From positions 1 to 64,000 of the forward strand of contig JAIWNE010000136.1 in assembly GCA_025331445.1 (NCBI GenBank): a stretch of DNA of 64,000 nucleotides. The letters run 5' to 3'. The notes beneath the pieces were generated by a model. It made no database searches. It was given only the letters and a program-made list of their open reading frames with translations, and had not been told where the DNA came from. Position numbers and translations under genes: made by a program. Position 1 is the first letter of the stretch. Each line of letters begins with the position of its first letter. Positions 55,491 to 64,000 of this stretch are shown here, one piece after another. This stretch comes from Blakeslea trispora. Taxonomy: Eukaryota; Mucoromycota; Mucoromycetes; Mucorales; Choanephoraceae.

Positions 55491-56822
55491 ATTTAATAAG
55501 TTGTGTGGAAAGTTAAGGCTAAGAAAATCGCCTTTTTTGGTGTTTCAGTACCACCTTTAAGTTTACTCGACAAATATGAACGTTGTATACCTTCCATATA
55601 TGTCGAGTAAATCTTTCAAATGGAAATAAAAATCATATGCGTCCATTGTAGAATAGCTAAAGTGATCAGATTTTATATTTCTATCAATCGTTTTTATGAA
55701 TACCTTAAAAACTCCTTAAGATGTAAAATTTAACTAGTCCTCGATAGATAATATTCAGTTTATTAATGTTAGACATGTTGAAATTTTTAAAGAGTGAAAT
55801 TGCTCAATCCAGATAAAAGATCTGATTGTTTGCTCATTTGCTTTTGCAAAAAAGAAAAAAATCTATGTGTAAGTCCCTCTTTTTGAGTCTCTTTTTTTTT
55901 TGTTCTAGAAATATCCTTAAATGTCATTAAATGTAAAGTCATAATTCAGGTAAAACTAGGGATGCTTTCATGAGAAAATCAAAAGCAGTGTATGGTAATT
56001 TCCCTCATCTGATGTAAAAGAAAAAGAAAAAGAAAAAAGGGGGGTTGGGGGTCTCCCCCCCCCATTCCCGAAAAATATTCAATACTTCTTTGAAGTAAGC
56101 CATTCTCATGATAAATGGGTTAGTCTTCTGGCCATTGTATTTAGAGCAAAAAAGAAGTAAAGATATTCACATTTTATCTTGCAATACATCTATACACAGC
56201 AGCGTGAAGTACACAAGTCATGATATCAGATGAGTAATTCGCAATGTCGGCTCATTGTGAGAAAGCGAGTATACGAGTAAAGAGATCCTTTAACAAGAAT
56301 TTTAGGCAAACAGCATAGTCTTTCTCTACTTGAAGACTGCTTTGCTCTTACAAAAAATCCACAGTCAATGCGTGATTTAAATGCACTCGTATTTAACTGT
56401 TTTTCTTACAAGTTCAAGCAAAACTAGCTGGCATTAGATATCAAAAAGAGTTTTTTAAACATATTAAGATGTTGTGCAGACAAAGTAAGTTGACCAAGAA
56501 AAAATGTTTGATAAATCATGATGCTGTTGAAATAAAGATAAAGTAATGACACTCTTATTGCTAAGTCTAATTTTTTTGTTGGGAGATGAATAATGTTAAA
56601 ATCTTGAATTTCTAGCAGAGGGCTAATAGCCAGTGTGTTGTTAATATTTCGCATCATTTTTTTTCCTTCTACAATTCAGTTAGACACTGATAAAAATTAT
56701 TCAATAAAAGTAATTATTAATAATTCTCAAGCTTATTTGCTACCTGATAATTTTTTCGATTGCTCTTGTTTTCTATACTCAATTCATTTACTTCTTTAGT
56801 TTGCTGACAAGTTCAATTTGTA
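55491..56822. other. Spacer without supported gene
   Basis: Contains an 11-bp inverted repeat TTTACTCGACA...TGTCGAGTAAA (55560-55610), a GGGG/CCCC-rich foldback near 56039-56066, and A-rich runs. No open frame looks coding. Confidence 0.5.
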
Positions 56823-59800
56823 GAGCAGAAGCGTCTGAGCAGTCGTTTGAGTTATCAAAAATTGTATGAAGAAAAACTGCTATATATTCATCGACTGTAA
56901 GTCTTTTATTGATATAAAAAGCAGCGTAATCCTTTACTAACAGGGTACTAGAACAGTAATCTAGAAGCTAGTTGTATGTGAATGTTTTACTTTATAATGT
57001 ATAAAGCAAGAACAATAAACACAGCGCACTAATAATCTGTTTGATTCTCTCTTCTTTGATAATTTAGATGATATCAAATGCAATACAATCAAAATAAAAT
57101 AAGTTTAGGGAATTAATTAGATCAAAGACAATACTTTATATATTCGAATTGATGTATTGCTTGAATTTCTCATACAAATAGTATTCTGACCAATAGTGTA
57201 CATCTTTTTGTGAAGTATAAAGTCTATTGTCAGTGATTATAAATTGGATCAGAGATGAATGGAGGAAGTTATATTAAAACAGATAACTCAAACAGAACAG
57301 TTAGCTAACTGTACTTGAGGTTTTGTAACTGGTAAGCAATTAATACGATGTCAGTGATGACTTCAAATGAAAGCTCGTCCAATCTGAATGTTAAAAAAGA
57401 ATAAGTCAAAGTTGAATTGGAGTCAATTTTGGATGTACAAAATTAATCAATCGATCTACACTGTACAAATACAACACATATTATGATCACTATAATACAT
57501 GTCATATTCCAAGCTTCTGTTTCTTTTGCTGATACTATTGGTATTCTCATTATCGTAGTCATATATAAAATGAGAATGAGAAAACCAAGTTACAAGAAAA
57601 AAACTTTTATAGACCTAATATAAACCGCTTTAAGTTGCATCATTGATTTTAATGTAGAGTTTCTAATTTAATTTACACCAATTACATGCTCTGCTGATAT
57701 GACACTCTTTAAAGGCTGTTTTGCTTGTTATTAAAAAAGTGAGTTTTATGGTATATTGAATTAGCAAAATGAATTTTTAAACTTTTTTTGAGTGAAGAAG
57801 AGAAACAAGTCTATCACATTATTACAGGCTATGCTTTACTATGTTCTATAAAATTAAAAGTAGTAAGCATTGTACTTTTCGTGTCCAAATATCAATCGAT
57901 TCAAAAGAGAAATGTTTCATTATTATACAAGCTTAGAACATGCACTAAAATCGTTTGCAAGCATTACTCCCAAAGCCATATCCTTTAATGGTCTTATCCT
58001 TATTTACTTACCTTACAAACGATGGTTTCACAAGTGTGTGATACACTGTTTGTTCTTCATATAAGTATGCAACAGCAAATTCTTTTCCACTTTTTGTTTA
58101 ACTAATAGCGAAAACTAAAGCCTATATAAATACATCAGTTGAAAATACAAAAGTGCAGTCTATTGTTTCTACTTTTTTGGAATATGCTTTCCGCAAGCTG
58201 TCACTTGCAATGAGGACAATGATAAAGTCTACATTTTACTATACGAGGCTTGTTCAGCGTAAGATTTACTCTCTTAACAAGTCTTCAAATTTCGAATTTT
58301 GTGCATACATACTCAAGATTTTCTCAAACTAGAAAATATAGCAAAAAAGTTACATGTTCTGTTACTATGCTAGATAATGCACTCAAAGAATATAACGCAC
58401 GTTGGAGCATTGATACTTTTTTGGAGCAAAAAGAGGTCTTTATGCTCGCAGTAACAGGCACTATGCAACAACAGGAAATAGGAAGATCGTTTCTTGGAGC
58501 AGTAGTCGAGGAAAAGTTTCATTTAAATTGCTTCAGTCTTTGCATTATTCCATGTATTCCTTTAATACCCCAAAGTATAAAAAGCAAAGTTCATTCGGAT
58601 ATATCACCAAATGATATTCAAGAAAGTGCAAAGGATGGTTATTATGTAGTTAATTTATCTTTGAAACAGCCATTTGGTCCTTCAGATTTTTATGAAATGA
58701 ATCAAGGTAGTGGCTTTTTGTTTTAACATAATATGACACCCGTATTTACATTACGATAAATATTCTTTTCTGTTTTAGACTTTGAAAATCCAAACAATAA
58801 CGAAGACCTTCATTTTGAAGATGAAAATGATGAGCAGCGATTGCATGCTGATGATGATGAAATAACATCAGATGAATCCACTGAAGAAGAAAACTCTGTA
58901 TTAGAAGATAACCAGAGAGATTTTCCGCAAAATGCAGATATGTCCGACACTGAAGCTGCTATTTCTACCAGAAGCTCGCCTAGATTACAAGAGTTAAATA
59001 GTGTCTCTAGAAGTGGTCTATACATTGGCTCTGACAACGAATCACTAGCAGAAGAGCTTCGGTTTCTTTATGAGCCTGAAGCTCAAGAAATTGAGGACAA
59101 TAGCAATTCGAGTATAGTAACAGATCGAATCAGTATAGTTAGTGCTTTGAAAGGCATTTCGATTCAAAGTGACTGTTCGTCTGTTAGCGCATCATCTATG
59201 TCAGATACCCAAGAAAGTTTCGGTGAAGGGCCTAGCTTTTCACACCTTAGAAGTGTCTCTCCAATGCTTCAGTCAGAAGGAAATTCTCAACAAACCTTGG
59301 ATAGACATATCGCTGACTCTCGTAGAGAAATCAAAATTTCTTCTTACTTTAAATCATCAACATCAAAGGATATAAATACTTTTGCAAATAATAACCTTCC
59401 CAGTAAGTCTTTGTATAAAAAAAGTTAAGTGCCAATACTAACTAGTATCTATTTCTTTCATTTATGCTAAAATAATACTGATAAGATGAAGAATCTTTGA
59501 GTAGCTCATTTCTCAGCAGATCTTCTTCAAAGAGAGGATCATCAAGCATCATAGATTTAGAAGATGAAAGGGAAAATGTAAATTTAAGCTTTTCTGTGCA
59601 ACTTCGTCTAGACTAATCTTTGAAATTTGATTGCTTTATCTTTGTAGGACAAAAGAAAAAAACGCTCAACCAAAGTCAACAGAAAAGGTAAAGGAAAAGA
59701 GAAAGCATCTAACGTGCCAAGAGAGAATGACGAAAACAACTGGGACATCAACGGCAAAGGAAAAGGCAAGGCCAAAACAAGAGCAGCATATGGGTCACTG

Positions 59801-59830
59801 GAAAACTATGTTTTCAGTCTTGATGACTAA
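56823..59830 (+). CDS. Unrecognised spliced gene (boundaries uncertain)
   Basis: The 3' part is well supported. Exon 58159-58258 (FFGICFPQAVTCNEDNDKVY) joins in phase to 58318-58706 (FSQTRKYSKKVTCSVTMLDN, DTFLEQKEVFML), then 58779-59402 (acidic, Ser-rich: EDENDEQRLHADDDEI, SSVSASSMSDTQESF), 59486-59577 and 59648-59830 (basic: DKRKKRSTKVNRKGKGKEK, ending VFSLDD). All junctions are GT...AG and keep the frame. An exon-like stretch near 56823-56896 (EQKRLSSRLSYQKLYEEKL) and another near 57910-58030 may belong to it; the start is not found. The long acidic then basic tail suggests a nuclear protein. It could be a host gene or part of an unknown element. Confidence 0.5.
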
Positions 59831-60995
59831 CTGGAAAGTGAAATATCTTCTTAAGATTCAAAAGTGCGTAGGTTTACAGTTTTGGAATGTTCTTCCGTTT
59901 AAGTCTTAAGTGGATGTTATTTATCAATTAGAATAATTCGTAGTACAGCTTTTCTAATATCTGGTTAAATCCGTGTTTATCAACTAAATAGTTTTTGATA
60001 TATTCAATCCTCTGCTTTTAAAATATATACAAACAATTCGATTATTAGTCAATATACATATTTAAGAAGCAAAAAGACTTTCCATTTTATGCTGACTATG
60101 TACACAGTTGTACTTGAAAAATATTTTCAATAACAATGATTTCAGCTTAGTCTTGAAGAACTAAAGCTCTAGTAAGATTGACATGAAGAGTCTAAATGAT
60201 AATAGATAATGAAATTTACAGATGAGGTTACACACGTGTATCGCAATTTGTGCCTGTGCGCGGATATCAATGTGTGTAACTCAGGTCTACCAACCAATCT
60301 GGTCATTGAGACATTTTTTTTCTTATATACCATCAAACTTTAAATCGTTGGCACTATAAAAAAGAAACACTTACAAGATTTGATCGTGGAACCCTTTTGA
60401 GGCATGATTGATGATTTCTTTTTAGTCAGCCTGACATTTGACATTTGGTATACCTCAAGTCAAATAGCGACTTAGATAAGGTCAAACTCTGTTTGATTTG
60501 GAGTTTTTCCCTAAGTTCAACGAGAATTACGCTTCTATTATTTAATGCACATTTCAGACGCCTATTTTGTCTGTTAATTCTTGCAGTAGGCTATTTGATA
60601 CTTTCTTTATATTTAGATGCAGCTATGAATGAAAAGTAGACGACCTCATGTTTTTTGTATTGTAATGGAGCTAAGGATACAAAGTGAACTACACGATTTT
60701 TTTTTGCATTGCAATGTAGCTCAGAACACAAAATGGTATAGAGTATCCTATCTAATGAAGTGTCGCACATGATAGTAAACTACTCAAAACTTAATAATAA
60801 AAAGATCTTAATACGTGAGAATGAAGCACTCAAGAATTCATGCGTGGTACATTTTGGATTTTTAAATTGTGGTATTACAAGAGCATCTCGTTCATGCAGA
60901 TGTCTTTATCACCTATTTCGAAGCTGCTGGATTACTTTAAAACCAGGTGAAAAAGTAGTGAGATGAATCCTTAATAATTTTCTTTTATTTAAAAA
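59831..60995. other. Spacer without supported gene
   Basis: AT-rich. Short open stretches near 60445 and 60760 show no recognisable motif or good gene signals. Confidence 0.5.
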
Positions 60996-61871
60996 ATGGT
61001 TACCGCTATTTGTGATCGTGCTGTTGCTTTCTCTGAAAACGCTGTTATCCGTGTAGTTAGTGCACAAAGCATCACCCTGGAAGCAAAAGGTTCTGACTCT
61101 AGTCTGAAGATTAACTTCATGATAACAACAATAATTATCCCATGATGTTTTACTTTCTGAGATTCTTCAGAAAAGGTTCCACCCACAGAATCATTGGTAA
61201 TTTATTTTTAGAGATCTCCGTTGGTAAAAAGTATTTGTAGATTGACAAGTTTGACACAATAGGATCTTTGAATGTTTCTGCGTACATGTTTGATGATTCA
61301 ACCAGACCTCAAGCAAGTACCCGTGTAGGTGTTGAGAGTGTCTCGCCAATTCGCGAGCTCAACTTTGATGGAACGATCCTTGGGGCTGCCATGCCTTTAG
61401 GAGTCATTCCTATTGATGGAACTGTTGCCCCTTCTGGGCGTGAATATAAGAAATTAAAGTTTCTTTTGTTCAAGTACATCTGGGAGAACTGGGACAACAA
61501 AAACTATGTTGCCTCCAACACTCCATCAAGGAGGCATTTGCCGATCATTTGGAGGACTTGTATGAAGACCTTGGTAAGTAGTTTGCTTTTTCTATTGATA
61601 TAAAAAAGCCTAAACTCACGTTATAAACTACATAGTTGACGAAGAACTCATCGCCAATGATTGCAATCCCGTTGTCTCCAACGAAAAGAAGGAGAAAAGG
61701 CAGACCAAGATCAAGTCTTCCAAGCGTAAGGTGGTAGAGAAGGGTGCCAACCCAAAGATCATTCGAACTGATCTTCTCTCTGAAAGTTTGAATAACTTTG
61801 TTGAGCTTATGAACGATGATATTCCGTTTCCCTCTGATCTCTTCGTCCCTTCTGGATCAATGAATATTTGA
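60996..61871 (+). CDS. Unrecognised spliced gene next to the Helitron
   Basis: The ATG at 60996 gives MVTAICDRAVAFSENAVIRV. A middle exon (about 61244-61573) is open (FDTIGSLNVSAYMFDD, SPIRELNFDGTILGAAMPLG, REYKKLKFLLFKYIWENW) and ends at GTAAGT. The last exon (about 61635-61871) reads VDEELIANDCNPVVSNEKKE, a basic RQTKIKSSKRKVVEKG stretch and a C-terminal ESLNNFVELMNDDIPFP, stop TGA at 61869. The link between the first and middle exons is unclear. No family recognised; the basic C-terminal stretch suggests nucleic-acid binding. Confidence 0.45.
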
Positions 61872-62161
61872 TTTCCTTTAAGTTGAATAAAGCATTGCTA
61901 TTCATCAATTTTTTAAATTACACAAGTAGTCAATAATTGTTTTACATTGTACTATCGCATTAAGCTTTTCTTGCTTTATGGTCCCATGATACCATTATCG
62001 TGCTAAACCTGTGGCCATCACTGTATATTTAGTTGCACATACATGTGTGGCATTTCTGATTATAAGTATACTTTCGCGTATCTAACTTAGTATCACTTTT
62101 TTTGTTTCAAAACATCTATATAAAACAGACATTTTTTTTCTTCAACTTATCATTTAATACA

Positions 62162-64000
62162 ATGTCCTCCTCTACAGCCGCTATCCGTGAATTCACTTCT
62201 AGGTTTTGTTTTCAAAATAATTCTTGAACTCTTTCTTGACCACTCAGAGATCTCAAATCAAGAAGTTTTCAGGAATTTGCTGCTAAAACTCCCAATGGTT
62301 TTTGTTCTGTTTGCTTGGAAGTTCTCTATCCTGAACAGCAGCACTTCCCCTTATCTCCAACGCCGAGAACTTGAACCGCCACGCTGAAAATTACAACCAA
62401 TGACCAAAGATGTAAAGTTATGGTGTGTAAACGCCATTACAAAGGAAAGGAATCTGATTCCCTGTTTATGAATATTCTGGTCAGATTTTACTATATTTTA
62501 GCAAACTCAGAGAATACTGATTTCTTTATAATTAAAGCCGATATTTGAAAGAAACAAAAAGTCTCAACTATCGTGAGCGCTCAATTATCTCAACTGTAAA
62601 GCTTGTGTCCAAATTACAAGAAAATGGTCTCATCAGGAAGAATAGATCACTATGAACTTTCTGGTTCCTTTTAAGTAACTCACAACTATAAGTTTACAAC
62701 CATGGTCTATTGTGGAACTTTGGAACTGTACCACCAACGTGGGGATCCTGAAGATATCAACAAGAAGGTTTATGCACCATATGCCGCATTGCAAGCAACT
62801 CATCCTTTCCTGGCAAGAAATGATCTTCAGCCATTCACCTATTCTTTGGTCAATTATCGTTTGAAAGAAAACACGAAGTTTGTTGGAATCAGAAATGTTA
62901 GACAGATAAGATGGCCTCACAACAGTTTGTTTCCTGGTGAGAATCCCAATCCTCAAGCTTCTGATGTTGACTTTTGCGATTTGTTCATTGGACAAGATAC
63001 CAATGGAAAAAAATCAGGATTTCACATCCTAGTTTGTTGGCGCTTGTGTTTTCTCACATTTTTACAACATGTACCTGGCATTACTCCATGTCCAAGCCCA
63101 CGGAAGAGAACAAGCGTCTTCTCGAGAACCATGGAGGTATCTCCAAGGCAACAATCAACGGCGAGTCTTTGGCAGGATACACAAAGACCCTGCTTATGAT
63201 GAAAGGCAGAAGATTCTCAAGAGATCAATTGTTTCTTTTCTTTATGCTGGACAACATCGAAAAAAACAATCTGTCTACTTACAATCGTTTGGTTGTTTCA
63301 ACTAAAGAAAGATTCAAATTAAGACAAAAAGATATCGTCAACCCTGCTACCAAATCATACAATAAGAATATCATTTCCTCTATACCATACACCATCCGAT
63401 CATCATACGCATATAAAAGTAAAAATTATTTCAACCTTAGAACGATATTCACACATTTGTTTTCACCTCAACTCTTTCTTACCTTCAGCTGTGACGACTT
63501 TAGTCCCAATTTCAAAGCAGCAACTGGTACCGAATACCCTTGGGAAGACCCTGATCTATTTGCAAATCACTTCCATCGCAAATGAAATCACTTTTTTAAT
63601 AAATATGCACTTGATCATTTTGCAGATTCAATTGGAGGAGTAAAAGAATACAGTTGGGTACTTGAGATTCAAGATCGAGGTGCTCCTCATATACATTGTG
63701 TTCTCTGGACAAACAAATCTGTGGAAGACCTTATAGCCTTGAATGTTGTCTCCTGTAAGATATTGCCAAAAAGAGCTCATGAGGACCCACTTTTGCACCG
63801 CCTTGTATTGAATCACCAATTGCATATCGGTAACGAAGTGTAAGCTATCCCTCTTAAGTTCAAATAATTTATCGTTTTTTGATCCTTTTTCTTAAAATTT
63901 TTCATTCAGATATTGTAAGCTTGCTGAAAACAAAAAATGTCAATTTGATTATCCAAAGCAGTCAGCACCAAGAATTGAGTTTGTTGAAGATACATGCAAT
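62162..64000 (+). pseudogene. Helitron Rep/helicase N-terminal part (broken, runs off the window)
   Basis: The start MSSSTAAIREFTSR at 62162 is followed in another frame by FCSVCLEVLYPEQQHFPL (zinc-like). The Helitron-like N domain follows: TLELYHQRGDPEDIN and ENTKFVGIRNVRQIRW at 62700-63000, a frame change in an A7 run near 63004, HPSLLALVFSHIFTTCT, RDQLFLFFMLDNIEKNNLS, LFLTFSCDDFSP and HFHRK. A TGA at 63583 replaces a probable Trp, then NHFFNKYALDHFADS, GGVKEYSWVLEIQDRGAPHIH (the HxH rolling-circle motif near 63700) and an intron near 63840. The helicase part would lie beyond the window. No TC end was identified. Confidence 0.82.

Noticed and set aside
60953..60960. GTAGTG near 60953 as the missing second end of CACTA A6.
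   Set aside because: The neighbouring sequence lacks the GGTGTAGTG form of family A ends, subterminal repeats are absent, and the following bases (AGA) do not match the ATA flank at 52596-52598.
1..64000. Possible reassignment of TAA/TAG to glutamine, because several in-frame TAA/TAG codons sit at Gln positions.
   Set aside because: The same genes end properly at TAA or TAG (for example the A2 and A3 transposases at TAG and the accessory gene at TAA), and frameshifts and TGA stops also occur. Mutational decay, perhaps RIP-like, explains it.

Overview
The window looks like a transposon graveyard from a fungal nuclear genome, most likely an early-diverging fungus (Mucoromycota-like). This is inferred from GT-AG introns of about 48-80 bp, AT-rich spacers, a eukaryotic-type tRNA-Pro(AGG) followed by a pol III T-run, and the element mix: CACTA/Tnp2, FAR1-type MULE, Tc1 and IS630-like, gypsy and Helitron. 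No bacterial features are seen, and I recognise no conserved host housekeeping gene other than the tRNA.

The backbone is a set of CACTA (EnSpm-type) elements with CACTAC termini. Family A comprises A1 (window start to 5422, truncated), A2 (18378-30291, duplicated site GCT), A3 (31365-40249, AAA), A4 (41881-45114, ACG, internally deleted) and A6 (from 52599, inverted, partial). Family B comprises B1 (10668-17937, CCG) and B2 (45444-47608, internally deleted; GAT/GAA). Full-length copies share one plan: a spliced plus-strand Tnp2-like transposase gene, a convergent four-exon minus-strand accessory gene, then a right arm with a series of short exon-like segments on the plus strand, and finally subterminal repeats whose motif differs in every copy.

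Other elements sit in or between these. A1 is cut by a MULE (2609-5252, 8-bp duplication TGCTGAAG) and ends at a Tc1 element (5423-7052, TA). Next comes a gypsy gag-protease remnant (7133-9701) split by a solo LTR (8444-8868). A2 contains a second MULE (18648-22452) that carries an OTU-type cysteine-protease reading frame. At 47713-52371 lies a long IS630/Tc1-like element with 180-bp inverted repeats, a frameshifted DDE transposase, a divergent helix-turn-helix gene, an 18-bp tandem repeat and a second solo LTR of the same family. The right end holds an unrecognised spliced gene (about 56.8-59.8 kb), another unrecognised spliced gene (60996-61871), and the N-terminal half of a decayed Helitron Rep/helicase (62162 to the window end).

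Almost every transposase is broken. Three nonsense codons that can be checked against sister copies are CAA/CAG to TAA/TAG changes, the CpA-to-TpA direction expected of repeat-induced point mutation. The best leads are the micro-exon transcript kept even in deletion derivatives, the accessory gene paired with copy-specific subterminal repeats, the MULE-OTU coupling and the two-gene IS630 element. All functional statements are inferred by eye; no database search was run.
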